Below are positions 17,241-27,123 of a DNA stretch of 64,000 nucleotides, one piece after another. Numbering within the stretch: the first letter of the stretch is position 1; the number at the start of each line of letters is the position of its first letter. The notes under the pieces were generated by a model that had not been told where the DNA came from, did no database searches, and saw only the letters and a list, made by a program, of their open reading frames with translations. The stretch covers positions 186,001-250,000 of the forward strand of contig NZ_JABKDD010000001.1 in assembly GCF_013623905.1 (NCBI RefSeq). Reading direction: 5' to 3'. The translations under genes and the position numbers were made by a program. The DNA comes from Brevibacterium sediminis (GTDB lineage Bacteria; Actinomycetota; Actinomycetes; Actinomycetales; Brevibacteriaceae).

Positions 17241-18694
17241 AGCACCAGCGCAGCATCGTGACCTTCGCGGCCATTGCCGTGCCCGGGGTGCTCGTGGCCA
17301 TGACCTCGTTCCTCACCCCGCTGACCCCCGGCACGCTGGACCGCAGTCCGGAACAGGTGCGCATGCCCACCGCGGATACCCGCGTCGTCTGTCCCGGCCC
17401 CCTGCTCACAGCCGGAGAAGCCGAAGGCACCGATGCCGAATTCGTCGACGACTCGAAGGTCTCAACCCGTGTCGTCTCCGCCTCCGCACCGATCGGAGCC
17501 GCAGACGGTTCGACCTCCTCGGCTCGTCTCCAGGTCGCCGATCTCGGCGGTTCGATCGACTTCGACAATCCCTCCGGCCAGGGTTTCGTCTCCGGAGACG
17601 ACAGCATCGACTCGACGAAGCTCGTCACCGGTTTCGCCCGCCCCGGGGCTCCGGCCCTGACGACCGGCCTCGAAACCGTCGAAGGCAGCTCCGGTGACCT
17701 CACGGGCCTCGCCACCCTCACCTGCGCCCAGGCATCGAGCAGCTTCCGGATCGTCGCCGGATCCGGAGCCACCGGCTCGAACTCGCAGCTGCTGCTGAGC
17801 AACCCGGGAGACGTTCCCGTCCAGGCGAAGGTTGCCCTCATGACCCCGGGCGGCGAATCCGCCGAACCGACCGAACTGAGCATCAAGGCCGGTCAGCAGC
17901 GTGCCGTCCCGCTGGGTGGTCTGGCTGGAGGGGCAGAGGCTCTTGCCGTCGACGTCACCGTCGACGGTGGAGTCCTGGCCGGTTCCGTCCAGGAGACCGT
18001 CCTCGACGGACTCAAGCCGCAGGGCATCGACCTCGCGGCCGGTGGGGCAGGAGCCGATCGCCAGCAGGTGCTCACCGGGCTCAGCGGCAAAGATGTGCGA
18101 GTCCGGGTCGCGAACCCGAGCGGTGACCTCGCCGAGGTGTCCCTGAAGGCGTACGGGCCGGACGGAGAGATCGACATTCCCCGTTCCTCGATGACCGTCG
18201 TCGGTCGCGGGGTCGCCGAGGCCGACCTCGGGGATCTCGACGCCACGAGTCTCGTCGTCGAATCCTCTCAGCGCGTCCAGGCCGGAGCCTTCATCGGCAA
18301 AGACGGTGGGAAGGGAGCCGCCGACTTCGGCAGCATCCCGTCGACCGACTCCCTCGCCGAGACCCAGATTCTGGCGCTTCCTCGCACCGGTGAGTCCTCC
18401 CTGAACCTCTCTCCCGGTCAGGGACATGTGCAGGTGCAGGGAATGCTCGACGACGGAACGCTTACCGATCCTCAATCGATCGACCTCAACCCGACGGGAA
18501 CGACCGTGCTCAATCCGAGCGACGTCTCCGAGGAGTCGGTGCGCGCACTCGTCCTCAAGGGATCCCAAGCCTCGGGCTCACAGTCCGATGGGGTGCATGC
18601 GACCCTCGTCGTGACCACCGAGGACGGAATCTCCACGGTCGTCCCGGCGCCTGCCCCGGCAGGCGTGGCCTACCGGGATATCCGGCTCGGCTGA
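17237..18694 (+). CDS. DUF5719 family secreted/anchored protein
   Basis: A 485-residue protein with an N-terminal signal anchor (about residues 8-28) and an otherwise hydrophilic, beta-rich Gly/Ser/Asp exported domain. It shares a 4-nt ATGA overlap with the large glycosyltransferase. It matches the DUF5719 type that accompanies this glycosyltransferase in Micrococcales, so the two probably work together at the outer membrane face. No catalytic motif is visible and the function is unknown. Confidence 0.75.
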   Translation: MKHQRSIVTFAAIAVPGVLVAMTSFLTPLTPGTLDRSPEQVRMPTADTRVVCPGPLLTAGEAEGTDAEFVDDSKVSTRVVSASAPIGAADGSTSSARLQVADLGGSIDFDNPSGQGFVSGDDSIDSTKLVTGFARPGAPALTTGLETVEGSSGDLTGLATLTCAQASSSFRIVAGSGATGSNSQLLLSNPGDVPVQAKVALMTPGGESAEPTELSIKAGQQRAVPLGGLAGGAEALAVDVTVDGGVLAGSVQETVLDGLKPQGIDLAAGGAGADRQQVLTGLSGKDVRVRVANPSGDLAEVSLKAYGPDGEIDIPRSSMTVVGRGVAEADLGDLDATSLVVESSQRVQAGAFIGKDGGKGAADFGSIPSTDSLAETQILALPRTGESSLNLSPGQGHVQVQGMLDDGTLTDPQSIDLNPTGTTVLNPSDVSEESVRALVLKGSQASGSQSDGVHATLVVTTEDGISTVVPAPAPAGVAYRDIRLG

Positions 18695-18731
18695 GGTCTC
18701 ACGAACCAGGTTCCTGCGGTGACTGCGGATC

Positions 18732-19094
18732 TCAGGTGCGACGGAGGATATCGACCTGGTCCGCCACCACCTCGGCGATGAGTCCATCCCGGGCCTCAGC
18801 ACCGGCATGATCTTCGATCACCCGTCGATAGAGGACGATATGGGTGGGACGGTCCCCGGCCGCCGGGAACACACGGCCGAAGCTCGGTTCGGTCGAACTC
18901 GCCGGCGGCACGGAATCGACGGCCAGCACCACCTCGGCGAGGAGAACGGGTTCGTGCCTGCGCATGCGGGCGAATTCGGCGGCCGCGACCTTCGCAAAAC
19001 TCTCCGCCCGACTCAGCCGCGCGGGCACCTCGGCCCGGTGCAGCGGAGACCGCAGACCCCGCCCATGTCGGTCGCGATGTCGCCTTGGTCTCAT
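18732..19094 (-). CDS. Metallopeptidase-family protein lacking the HExxH zinc motif
   Basis: The 120-residue protein begins RPRRHRDRHGRGLRSPL and ends with a THIVLYRRVIEDHAG segment, typical of the small zincin-like family (Rv3259-type). The family normally continues to a VHExxHH zinc site. Here the aligned segment reads EVVADQVDILRRT and then stops, so the zinc ligands and catalytic glutamate are missing. It is probably inactive or repurposed. ATG 19094 is 8 nt from a TAGAAT box on the minus strand, so it is likely leaderless and divergent from DUF3499. Confidence 0.75.
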   Translation of the reverse strand: MRPRRHRDRHGRGLRSPLHRAEVPARLSRAESFAKVAAAEFARMRRHEPVLLAEVVLAVDSVPPASSTEPSFGRVFPAAGDRPTHIVLYRRVIEDHAGAEARDGLIAEVVADQVDILRRT

Positions 19095-19102
19095 AGCACT
19101 TC

Positions 19103-19108
19103 ATTCTA
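19103..19108 (-). promoter_or_regulatory. -10 hexamer of the metallopeptidase-like gene (leaderless)
   Basis: On the minus strand this reads TAGAAT and ends 8 nt before ATG 19094. No Shine-Dalgarno sequence is present. Confidence 0.5.
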
Positions 19109-19153
19109 CGGGCGGCGCCGCCGTGCCTGAGCGAATCGGCGGGGCGCGGCGTG

Positions 19154-19159
19154 TAGAGT
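19154..19159 (+). promoter_or_regulatory. -10 hexamer of the DUF3499 gene (leaderless)
   Basis: TAGAGT ends 8 nt before GTG 19168, and no Shine-Dalgarno sequence precedes the start. It is back to back with the minus-strand box at 19103-19108. Confidence 0.45.
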
Positions 19160-19167
19160 GTGGGACT

Positions 19168-19539
19168 GTGTCAGCCGTGAGAATGTGTTCAAAAGTCAGC
19201 TGTTCGCGCCCCGCCGCCGCCACCATGACGTACGTGCACGCCGATGCGACCGTCGTCATCGGACCTCTGGGCAGGCGCGCCGAACCGGGCGCTCATGACC
19301 TGTGCGCCGAACATGCGGCGAAGCTGACCCCGCCCGTGGATTGGCAGCTCATCCGGATCGACTCCGGGCAGGCCCCGCCCGAACGCAGCCATGACGACCT
19401 GCTGGCGATCGCCGACGCCGTCCGCGAAGCCGCCGATCGTGCCGATCAGACCCCGGCCCGGACCGCACCGGGACCGGCCGACGATCCGGCCGCCTCGGGA
19501 CGTCGACACGGTCACCTGCGCATCATCGGCGACTCATGA
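19168..19539 (+). CDS. DUF3499 family protein (Rv3258c-like)
   Basis: A 123-residue cytoplasmic protein with the family pattern MCSKVSCSRPAAATMTYVHADATVVIGPL and DLCAEHAAKLTPPVDW. Two N-terminal cysteines and one C-E-H group suggest metal binding, but this is not shown. The start is chosen as GTG 19168 from the -10 spacing; GTG 19177 and ATG 19183 are possible. It overlaps manB by 4 nt (ATGA), and DUF3499 next to phosphomannomutase is conserved in Actinobacteria. Function unknown. Confidence 0.85.
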   Translation: MSAVRMCSKVSCSRPAAATMTYVHADATVVIGPLGRRAEPGAHDLCAEHAAKLTPPVDWQLIRIDSGQAPPERSHDDLLAIADAVREAADRADQTPARTAPGPADDPAASGRRHGHLRIIGDS

Positions 19540-21020
19540 GCCACCGAGAGCCGAGCTCGACCCGAATCGAACCCGCACAGCAGATCCTGATCGACTCCGA
19601 ACTCGGACAGGCCCGGACGGCCGCCCTCGACGCCGCCGTCGGAGCCTATGACATCCGCGGTCGGATTCCCGACCAGCTCGACGACGACATCCTGTTCGCC
19701 CTCGGTTGGGCCACGGCCCGAGCCATGGCAGAGATCCACACCGCCACCGAGGTGGTCATCGGCCACGATATGCGCCCGAGCTCTCCCGGATTCGCCCACT
19801 CCTTCGCCGCAGGAGTCGACGCTGCCGGCTCGACAGCCGTCCTGCTCGGCCTGTGCTCGACCGATCAGCTCTACTTCGCCTCGGGCATCTTCGATCTGCC
19901 CGGAGCCATGATCACGGCCAGCCACAATCCCGCCGACTACAACGGAATCAAGATCTGCGGACCCCGCGCCGCCGGAGTCAGCCTGGCCTCCGGACTCTCC
20001 CGAGTCAGAGAACTCGCGATCACTGCACCGCAGACCGACGGCCGGACCATCGCCGAAGACGAGACTGCCGCATCCCGGATGCGGGAACAGTACGCGGCAC
20101 GGATCCGCGAACTCACCCACGTCGATAAGGTCACGGGACTGTCGATCGTGCTCGACGCGGGAAACGGAATGGCCGGGCGCCTCCTCGGGGAGGTCTTCGG
20201 CACGGACGCGGGAGCCGCCTCGGTGCCCTTCGACGTCATCGGCCTCTTCACCGAGCTCGACGGGACCTTCCCCAACCACGAGGCGAACCCGCTCAAACCC
20301 GAGAACCTCGTCGACGCGGCACGCGCTGTCGTCGACAACGGCGTCGATCTCGGGCTCGTCTTCGACGGGGACGCCGACCGCTGCTTCTTCATCGACGAGA
20401 CCGGCGCGACGATGTCGGCCTCGGCCGTCGGCGCACTCGTCGCCGAACGCGAGATCGCACGGGCCCGGGCACTCGGCGACGACCGACCCACCGTCATCCA
20501 CAATCTCATCACCTCCCGCAGCGTGGCCGAGACGATCACCGCCGCCGGGGGACACGCACTGCGGTCGAAGGTCGGCCATTCGGGAATCAAGACGCTCATG
20601 CGCGAAACCGGAGCCGTCTTCGCCTGCGAGCACTCCGCGCACTTCTACTTCGACGAGTTCTTCGGGGCGGATTCGGGAATGCTCGCCGCCTGTCATCTCA
20701 TCGCCGCCCTCGCCGAATCACGCGCCCCCGCCTCCCGTCTGGTTGCCGACTATGACCGGTTCGTGCAGTCGGGGGAGATCAACTTCACCGTCGCCGACCC
20801 CGACGCTGTGCTCGCCGACTTCGCCGCACATGCCGGAGACTTCCCAGAGAACACCGTCGACGACCTCGACGGAATCGGCCTGCAGGGTGCGGACTGGTGG
20901 GTGAACCTGCGCAAGTCCAATACCGAACCCCTCGTCCGACTCAACGTCGAAGCCGCCGATTCGGCGCAGGTGGACGCGCTCACCCGCCGGGTCACGGACT
21001 TCGTCAACGCTCACGCCTGA
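19536..21020 (+). CDS. manB: Phosphomannomutase/phosphoglucomutase
   Basis: Interconverts hexose-6- and hexose-1-phosphates, here most likely mannose for GDP-mannose and envelope mannolipids. The 494-residue protein has the phosphoserine loop TASHNPADYNGIK (serine near 129), the Mg-binding DGDADRCFF, the sugar-binding CEHSAHFYF (an EHSAH variant) and the C-terminal phosphate-binding RKSNTEPLVRLN. It is translationally coupled to DUF3499. With manA at 8.3 kb it covers two steps from fructose-6-P to mannose-1-P. Confidence 0.94.
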   Translation: MSHREPSSTRIEPAQQILIDSELGQARTAALDAAVGAYDIRGRIPDQLDDDILFALGWATARAMAEIHTATEVVIGHDMRPSSPGFAHSFAAGVDAAGSTAVLLGLCSTDQLYFASGIFDLPGAMITASHNPADYNGIKICGPRAAGVSLASGLSRVRELAITAPQTDGRTIAEDETAASRMREQYAARIRELTHVDKVTGLSIVLDAGNGMAGRLLGEVFGTDAGAASVPFDVIGLFTELDGTFPNHEANPLKPENLVDAARAVVDNGVDLGLVFDGDADRCFFIDETGATMSASAVGALVAEREIARARALGDDRPTVIHNLITSRSVAETITAAGGHALRSKVGHSGIKTLMRETGAVFACEHSAHFYFDEFFGADSGMLAACHLIAALAESRAPASRLVADYDRFVQSGEINFTVADPDAVLADFAAHAGDFPENTVDDLDGIGLQGADWWVNLRKSNTEPLVRLNVEAADSAQVDALTRRVTDFVNAHA

Positions 21021-21149
21021 AGCCGGATCGACGGCAGCCGGTCCTCTGCTTCCGTTTCTCGGAATTAGGGCAGTCAGGATATGACCGCTTGCTGACGGTC
21101 TTCGCTGTCCGCAGAACGAGCATGACGCGACAAGCCGCCTGCCCGGCAA

Positions 21150-21155
21150 TAGACT
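21150..21155 (+). promoter_or_regulatory. Putative -10 hexamer of ahcY
   Basis: TAGACT matches TANNNT and would give a leader of about 30 nt with a GGAGG ribosome-binding site. That is too short to hold a SAH riboswitch. Confidence 0.4.
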
Positions 21156-21191
21156 CGAAGCCGATCAGACAGCCCGCCGTATGGAGGTACC

Positions 21192-22652
21192 GTGCTCGAT
21201 TCCACTGACTTCAAGGTCGCCGATCTCAGCTTGGCCGAGGCCGGCCGACACCAGATCCGTCTCGCCGAAAGGGAGATGCCGGGCCTCATGGCGCTGCGTG
21301 AGGAATACGCCTCGACGGCACCGCTGGCCGGGGCCCGCATCGCCGGCAGCCTGCACATGACCGTGCAGACCGCTGTCCTCATCGAGACCCTCGTCGCACT
21401 CGGTGCAGACGTCCGGTGGGCCAGCTGCAATATCTTCTCCACGCAGGACGAGGCCGCAGCGGCCGTCGTCGTCGGCTCCGGCACTCCCGAGGCCCCGGCC
21501 GGCGTCCCCGTCTTCGCATGGAAGGGTGAAACCCTCGAAGAGTACTGGTGGGCCGCGGACAAGATCTTCGACTTCGCGGATGGACCGAACCTCATCCTCG
21601 ACGACGGCGGCGACGCCACCATGTACGTGCTCAAGGGCACCGAATTCGAAGCCGCCGGGGGAGTGCCCACCGCCGGCGCCGAGGACTCGGAGGAGTTCAA
21701 GGTCCTGCTCAAGCAGATCGCCACCTCCATCGAATCGGCCCCCGGACGCTTCGCCCGTCTGGCCGCCGGAATCAAGGGGGTGAGCGAGGAGACGACGACC
21801 GGAGTCAACCGCCTCTACCGCCTCGCCGAACAGGGGGCTCTGCCGTTCCCTGCCATCAACGTCAACGACTCGGTGACGAAGTCGAAGTTCGACAATCGCT
21901 ACGGCATCCGCCATTCGCTGCCCGACGGGCTCAACCGCGCCACCGATGTCCTCATCGGCGGAAAGATCGCCGTCGTCATCGGCTACGGCGACGTCGGCAA
22001 GGGTGCCGCCGAAGCGCTGCGCGGACAGGGTGCGCGCGTCATAGTGACCGAGATCGATCCGATCTGTGCGCTGCAGGCCACGATGGACGGCTACCAGGTC
22101 GACCTCCTCGCTGAGGTGGCTCCCCAGGCCGACATCATCATCACCACGACCGGAAACACCCGGGTCCTCGACGTCGACGTGCTGCAGACGCTCAAACCCG
22201 GCGCAATCGTCGGCAACGTCGGTCACTTCGACGAGGAGATCGATCTGGCAGGGCTGTCCCGCCTGCCCGGAGTGGAGAAGATCGAGATCAAACCGCAGGT
22301 CCACGAGTGGAGCGTGCCCGTGCCCGCCGAGGCGGGACTCGGTCGCGACCGCACGGACTTCCTCGTCCTCTCCGAAGGGCGCCTGCTCAACCTGGGCAAC
22401 GCCACCGGTCATCCGTCGTTCGTGATGAGTGCGTCATTCAGCAATCAGGTGCTCGCCCAGATCGAGCTGTGGCACGCCCACGATGACTACGGCAACTCGG
22501 TGCATCGGCTGGCGAAGGAACTCGACGAGAAGGTGGCACGCCTCCATCTGCCGGCGCTCGGGGCGAAGCTGTCTGAACTGAGCAAGGAACAGGCCGAGTA
22601 CATCGGCGTCGACGTGGCAGGACCGTTCAAACCCGAGCACTACCGGTACTGA
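21192..22652 (+). CDS. ahcY: Adenosylhomocysteinase (S-adenosylhomocysteine hydrolase)
   Basis: Hydrolyses S-adenosylhomocysteine to adenosine and homocysteine, relieving methyltransferase inhibition. The protein is 486 residues, with [15 protein letters not shown] and [16 protein letters not shown] at the N-terminus, [16 protein letters not shown] substrate residues, the NAD-binding [13 protein letters not shown] near residue 265, and the conserved C-terminus [13 protein letters not shown] 21192 follows GGAGG. It stands between manB and a convergent RDD gene, as in the mycobacterial locus. Confidence 0.97.
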   Translation: MLDSTDFKVADLSLAEAGRHQIRLAEREMPGLMALREEYASTAPLAGARIAGSLHMTVQTAVLIETLVALGADVRWASCNIFSTQDEAAAAVVVGSGTPEAPAGVPVFAWKGETLEEYWWAADKIFDFADGPNLILDDGGDATMYVLKGTEFEAAGGVPTAGAEDSEEFKVLLKQIATSIESAPGRFARLAAGIKGVSEETTTGVNRLYRLAEQGALPFPAINVNDSVTKSKFDNRYGIRHSLPDGLNRATDVLIGGKIAVVIGYGDVGKGAAEALRGQGARVIVTEIDPICALQATMDGYQVDLLAEVAPQADIIITTTGNTRVLDVDVLQTLKPGAIVGNVGHFDEEIDLAGLSRLPGVEKIEIKPQVHEWSVPVPAEAGLGRDRTDFLVLSEGRLLNLGNATGHPSFVMSASFSNQVLAQIELWHAHDDYGNSVHRLAKELDEKVARLHLPALGAKLSELSKEQAEYIGVDVAGPFKPEHYRY

Positions 22653-22772
22653 TCGAGCACTGCCGGTTCGGTCCGGCGGCGGAGCGGGCGAACCCGGTCG
22701 CAGTCCGGGACCGCTCCGTCGACCGAGAGCAGTCGAGCCGCGGTGTCAGCGGCGGACAGTCAGACTGCGTCG

Positions 22773-23597
22773 TCAGCGGCGGGTGAGGCTGAGGCCGTGG
22801 GGGAGCGTCTCGACTCCGGACCGGAAAGCGTTCGCACGGTCGCTCCGACGGCGCTGTTTCTCGACTTCGGCGATGCGCTGCCGATGGATGACTGCGGACA
22901 GGAACTGTTCGGGAAACGTTCCCTCCGGCGGGGCCGGAGCCACATAGGGATTGAGCTCGGTGGCGAGCTCGATCGCTCGCTGCCACCTCGACTCCGCACC
23001 GAGCTGGGGCGCCATGGCGAGGAACGCGACGATGCGCCGATGCAGACCATCGGGGATCGCTGTCACGTCTGTGCGGTTCAGCCATTCGTGCAGATGAGGG
23101 GCCACATGGGTGTGCATGGGCGGCAGAGGTCGGCTGCGTTCGCTGACGGCAATGGTCCCGGCCAGATAGTCGCCGAGGCGTTTGGCCTGCGGTGAGAGCA
23201 GACCGGACAGAGCCGCGATGCCGCCGCCGCTGGACACGATCTCGAACGGCCACAGCAGAGCGCGGATGAAGGAATGGCGCAGCCGCACCGCACCGCCGTC
23301 GTCGCGAACAACGCGCAGCCCGAGGATGAGCTTGCCCAGCGAACGACCGTGACTGAGCACTTCGACGAGCATCGGCAGCAGCACGAACACGAAGATCGTC
23401 ATCACGGTCATGAGTGAGCCGAGAAGCAGTCCGTTGAGATCGAGCACCTTGAGCATGAGCCAGAACATGGCGATGAGCAGACCGACATTCACCAGCGAAT
23501 AGACGATGTAGTCGATGAGACAGCTCAATGCCCGCGCCGCGAGAGCGGCCGGTTGGACGTTGAGTTCGACGGCTTCACCGGTGATCAGAGTACTCAC
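22773..23597 (-). CDS. RDD family membrane protein
   Basis: The 274-residue protein has an RDD domain in residues 15-150. It contains AARALSCLIDYIVYSLVNVG (an R..D pair in helix 1), a second hydrophobic segment with LPMLVEVLSHGRSLGKLILGLRVV, and a third helix. The last ~110 residues are cytoplasmic and helical. GTG 23597 is the only good start. It diverges from the SpoIIM-like gene across 113 bp. RDD-SpoIIM-DUF58-MoxR association is common in Actinobacteria. Transport or membrane-partner roles are inferred only. Confidence 0.87.
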   Translation of the reverse strand: MSTLITGEAVELNVQPAALAARALSCLIDYIVYSLVNVGLLIAMFWLMLKVLDLNGLLLGSLMTVMTIFVFVLLPMLVEVLSHGRSLGKLILGLRVVRDDGGAVRLRHSFIRALLWPFEIVSSGGGIAALSGLLSPQAKRLGDYLAGTIAVSERSRPLPPMHTHVAPHLHEWLNRTDVTAIPDGLHRRIVAFLAMAPQLGAESRWQRAIELATELNPYVAPAPPEGTFPEQFLSAVIHRQRIAEVEKQRRRSDRANAFRSGVETLPHGLSLTRR

Positions 23598-23698
23598 CCG
23601 ACCATCGTGTCATACTGCCGCGTTCCGAGGCGGTCGTTTCGCCGAGAGCTTGCCGTGTGCCTCTCTCTGCGTCGGAGGTGCCGAGGCGTCGTCTCCGA

Positions 23699-23704
23699 TA
23701 GGGT
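23699..23704 (+). promoter_or_regulatory. -10 hexamer of the SpoIIM-like gene
   Basis: TAGGGT ends 6 nt before ATG 23711, predicting a leaderless mRNA. The spacer GGAGGG also resembles a Shine-Dalgarno but is too close to the start to work as one. Confidence 0.4.
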
Positions 23705-23710
23705 GGAGGG

Positions 23711-24709
23711 ATGGATCCGAACCTGCTGGCCCAGCTGCACGGCGATGACTGGCTGGAGCTCTCGGCATTGGCGAAGAAGAACACGCTGACACCCGAGCAG
23801 ACGACCCGCTTCCTCGAGCTCTACCGGACCGCGTCGAAGGATCTGTCGCGGATCACGACGGTGGCTCCCGACTCTCTCGAAGCCGCTCGGCTCTCGGCGA
23901 TCGTCCACCGCTCCCGCAATCATCTCTCGTCCGTGCCCAGCGGAGGACTGTCCGGGCTCGGACGGTTCTTCGTCATCAGTCTGCCGTTGTCGCTGTACCG
24001 GCTGCGATGGGACTTCGTCATCGTGGCCGCCGGATTCCTCGCCGTCGCCGTCCTGTCGGGCATCTGGGCGGGATCGCATCCGGAAGTGCTCGAGACCTTC
24101 GGGGATCGAGAGTTCCGACGGCAGTTCGCCGAACATGATTTCGTCGACTACTACAAAGAGAACCCGAACGGCTTCTTCGCCGTCGGCGTGTGGACGAACA
24201 ACGCGTGGATCGCCGTTCAGTTCGTCCTCCTCGGCATCACGGGCGGCTATGTCATCGTCGGACTGTTCTCGAATGCCGTCAACGTCGGCTTCTCCGGAGC
24301 GATGATGTTCGAGTTCGACCGGGCCTCCGACTTCTTCCTCTACATCCTGCCCCACGGGATCCCGGAGATCAGCTGCATCATCCTCGCCGCTGCTGCGGGA
24401 CTGCGTCTCTTCTTCGCCTGGGTGGTGCCGGGCCCCAGGCTGCGTCGTGACAAGCTCGCCTCCGAGGCTCGGTCGCTGCTCATCGTCGCCGGCGGTCTCG
24501 TGCTTCTGCTGTTCGGTTCGGGGCTCATCGAGGGCTTCGTGACCCCGAACCCGATTCCGCCGGCCGTCAAGATCGCCATCGGAGTGGCCTACACCGCGGC
24601 TGTCGTCGTCTACGCGTGGTACTTCGGCAAGCGCGCCGCCGCAGCCGGACTCAGCGCCGATCTCGACGAGCATCAGGCCGGATACTCGGTCATCTCCACC
24701 GACCGCTGA
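23711..24709 (+). CDS. Stage II sporulation protein M-like (DUF95) membrane protein
   Basis: The 332-residue protein has an N-terminal helical cytoplasmic region, then a group of about five to six hydrophobic segments from residue 100 on. NVGFSGAMMFEF and ILPHGIPEISCIILAAAAGLR are the conserved SpoIIM/DUF95 core, with charged and proline residues within the membrane. The organism need not sporulate, because this family is widespread in non-sporulating actinobacteria beside MoxR/DUF58. It converges with the DUF58 gene, 41 bp away. Function unknown. Confidence 0.88.
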   Translation: MDPNLLAQLHGDDWLELSALAKKNTLTPEQTTRFLELYRTASKDLSRITTVAPDSLEAARLSAIVHRSRNHLSSVPSGGLSGLGRFFVISLPLSLYRLRWDFVIVAAGFLAVAVLSGIWAGSHPEVLETFGDREFRRQFAEHDFVDYYKENPNGFFAVGVWTNNAWIAVQFVLLGITGGYVIVGLFSNAVNVGFSGAMMFEFDRASDFFLYILPHGIPEISCIILAAAAGLRLFFAWVVPGPRLRRDKLASEARSLLIVAGGLVLLLFGSGLIEGFVTPNPIPPAVKIAIGVAYTAAVVVYAWYFGKRAAAAGLSADLDEHQAGYSVISTDR

Positions 24710-24750
24710 TCAGATTGTCGCTGACAGTTCGCCGCTGAGCGGGGTCGCGG

Positions 24751-26037
24751 TCACAGCCCGCCGGAGACCTTGAGCCGAATGTAGAGATCGGCCAACGCTC
24801 CGGGAAGCTTCTCCGGCAGAGCCTGGACGGAGGAGATGCCGAGTCCGCGCAGCCGAGACTGCAGCGACGCCGTCGCGAGCATCTCGGCCTCGGCGGCCGC
24901 CGCCGTATATACGTCGTCGGCGTCGCCGCGCCGGGCAGCCAGGTCCGCAAGTGCGGGATCTTCGACTCCGGCGACGACGACCAGGTGGTGTGCCGTGAGA
25001 GTCGGCAACACTGGCAGGACGTCCTCGGCGATGGTCGCCTCATCGAGCTGAGTGACCAAGACGACGAGCGCCTGCTGCCGGGAGGTCTGCAGAACCGCAG
25101 CGGCGATCGACTCCCAGTTCGCCTCGTAGAGCTCCGGGTACACAGGCGTCAGCGCCACCGACAGTTCATGGACCGGATCATGAGCCCGATGGCTCGACGC
25201 GACTGCCCGCACCCGGGCATCGGCGACGATGACATCGACCCGATCGCCGGCACCCGTGGCCAGAGCCGTCAACAGCAGCGACGCCTCGAGCGCGGCGTCG
25301 AAGACCGTTCCCTCGCCACAGCGACGGGCGGCGAACCGGGAAGAATCGACGACGATGACGACGCGACGATCCTTCTCCGGCCGCCAGGTCTTGACCACGA
25401 GGTTCTGCGCGCGGGCGCTGGCCCGCCAGTCGATCGACCGGACATCGTCACCGTCGACATAGTCGCGCAGCGAATCGAATTCCGTGCCCATCCCGCGGAT
25501 CATCACCGCCGACCGTCCCTCGAGCTCCCGCAGCTTCTGCGTCTTCGACGGCAGCTCACGCCGGGACACGAAAGGAGGCAGAACACGCACAGAGGCGGGA
25601 ACATCGATGCTCTTCTGCCGCTGGACGAGCCCGAGCATGCTGCGACTGCGCACGGTCACCAGATCGCCGGGCAGCGCGCCTCGTCGAGTCGGCTCCAGCT
25701 CGGTGATCACCTCTGTCTGCTCACCCGGTTCCAGCACGTGACGAGAACGAGTCTCGACCGCCCCGGCACTCGGTGCCCAGGCGTCGCGGACGTGGAGGCG
25801 CAGCCGGCGGCTGGTCCCATTGATGATAGTCAGCGTGCTGTGGGTGCTGTCGCCGAGGCGGACCATCGGTCCCGGTGTGCGCTGGACTTCCAACCCGTGG
25901 ATCCGGGGGACGAAGAAGAAATCGAGAACCGCTGCCAGGACGATCACCCCGGCCACGATCATGGCCGTCGGCCATGAGGGCACCAGCATGATCGGCACGA
26001 GACCGAGAAAGGTGAGCAGGAACAGTCGGGTGGTCAT
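24751..26037 (-). CDS. DUF58 domain protein (MoxR-associated)
   Basis: A 428-residue protein with two N-terminal membrane helices (about residues 4-45), a beta-rich segment, and the DUF58 signature near residues 190-225: EFDSLRDYVDGDDVRSIDW followed by RPEKDRRVVIVVDSS, which opens a von Willebrand A-like fold. The start ATG 26037 abuts the MoxR stop with no gap, so it is in the same operon. DUF58 proteins are thought to be clients or partners of MoxR AAA ATPases. No specific role is established here. Confidence 0.9.
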   Translation of the reverse strand: MTTRLFLLTFLGLVPIMLVPSWPTAMIVAGVIVLAAVLDFFFVPRIHGLEVQRTPGPMVRLGDSTHSTLTIINGTSRRLRLHVRDAWAPSAGAVETRSRHVLEPGEQTEVITELEPTRRGALPGDLVTVRSRSMLGLVQRQKSIDVPASVRVLPPFVSRRELPSKTQKLRELEGRSAVMIRGMGTEFDSLRDYVDGDDVRSIDWRASARAQNLVVKTWRPEKDRRVVIVVDSSRFAARRCGEGTVFDAALEASLLLTALATGAGDRVDVIVADARVRAVASSHRAHDPVHELSVALTPVYPELYEANWESIAAAVLQTSRQQALVVLVTQLDEATIAEDVLPVLPTLTAHHLVVVAGVEDPALADLAARRGDADDVYTAAAAEAEMLATASLQSRLRGLGISSVQALPEKLPGALADLYIRLKVSGGL

Positions 26038-27123
26038 TCAGCGGGGCACTTCGGTCGTGGCGATGATCGAATCGAGGACCTGACCGACGTCCAGACCGTC
26101 CATCTGCGCCTCGGGGCGCAGGATGACCCGGTGCGACAGAGACATATGGGCCAGAGCTTTGACGTCATCGGGGGTGACATAGTGCCGACCGCTCAGCCAC
26201 GCATGAGCGCGGGCGGCTCCGAGCATCCTCGTCGCTCCGCGAGGTGAGACGCCCAAGGCCAGGGACGGGGTCTGGCGGGTGGCTCGGGCGAGGTCGACGA
26301 TATAGGTGATGATCTGTGGGGCGATGTAGATCTTGGCGATGGCTTCGCGGGCCCGGCCGATGAGTTCGGCATCGGCGACCGGACGCAGACCTGCCGCGGC
26401 CAGGGACCCGGCGTCGAAGCCCCGGGCATGGCGGTCGAGGATCTCGAATTCGTGATCCCGCTCGGGCAGGTCGAGGACGAGCTTGAAGAGGAACCGGTCG
26501 AGCTGAGCCTCCGGGAGCGGATAGGTGCCTTCGTATTCGACGGGGTTCTGGGTGGCTGCGACGAGGAACGGTTCAGGCAGCTTGCGTGAGCGTCCACCGA
26601 CGGACACCTGATGCTCCTCCATCGCTTCGAGGAGGGCCGACTGGGTCTTCGGCGGGGTGCGGTTGATCTCATCGGCGATGAGGATGTTCGTGAAAACCGG
26701 GCCGGGACGGAATGAGAAGTCCGAGGCGGAAGCATCGTAGACCAGCGAACCGGTGACATCGCTGGGCATGAGGTCGGGAGTGAACTGCACACGCGAGCTG
26801 TCCAGGCTGACCGCGGCGGCGAAGCTGCGCACGAGCAGAGTCTTCGCCACTCCGGGAACCCCTTCGAGAAGCACGTGACCCTGGCACAGCAGTGCGATGA
26901 GCATTCCCGTCACTGCCTGGTCCTGGCCGACGACGGCCTTGGCGATCTCGGTGCGCACACCGGTGAACGCCTCCCTGAGCGGGTCCGGCTCAGCCTGCGG
27001 AGCCTGCGCGCTGTCCGCAGCAGGGGTCTGCGGCACGACCGGCTCCTGGGGCCGAGGTGCGGCCGGAGGCTGAGAGGCGACCGGTTCCTGAGAATTCGTA
27101 GGGCCCTGGGGCGGCTGAGTCAT
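26038..27123 (-). CDS. MoxR-family AAA+ ATPase
   Basis: A 361-residue AAA+ chaperone-like ATPase with a disordered Pro/Gln-rich first ~45 residues. The Walker A loop is [12 protein letters not shown] near residue 87, Walker B is [15 protein letters not shown], sensor 1 is [22 protein letters not shown], and the lid domain has SPRGATRML. MoxR proteins remodel partner proteins carrying vWA/DUF58 domains. It shares a 4-nt ATGA overlap with the upstream DUF4350 gene and directly precedes DUF58. Confidence 0.95.
   Translation of the reverse strand: MTQPPQGPTNSQEPVASQPPAAPRPQEPVVPQTPAADSAQAPQAEPDPLREAFTGVRTEIAKAVVGQDQAVTGMLIALLCQGHVLLEGVPGVAKTLLVRSFAAAVSLDSSRVQFTPDLMPSDVTGSLVYDASASDFSFRPGPVFTNILIADEINRTPPKTQSALLEAMEEHQVSVGGRSRKLPEPFLVAATQNPVEYEGTYPLPEAQLDRFLFKLVLDLPERDHEFEILDRHARGFDAGSLAAAGLRPVADAELIGRAREAIAKIYIAPQIITYIVDLARATRQTPSLALGVSPRGATRMLGAARAHAWLSGRHYVTPDDVKALAHMSLSHRVILRPEAQMDGLDVGQVLDSIIATTEVPR

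Noticed and set aside
21021-21191. SAH riboswitch before ahcY
   Set aside because: The probable transcription start leaves a leader of only about 30 nt and no conserved fold was seen.
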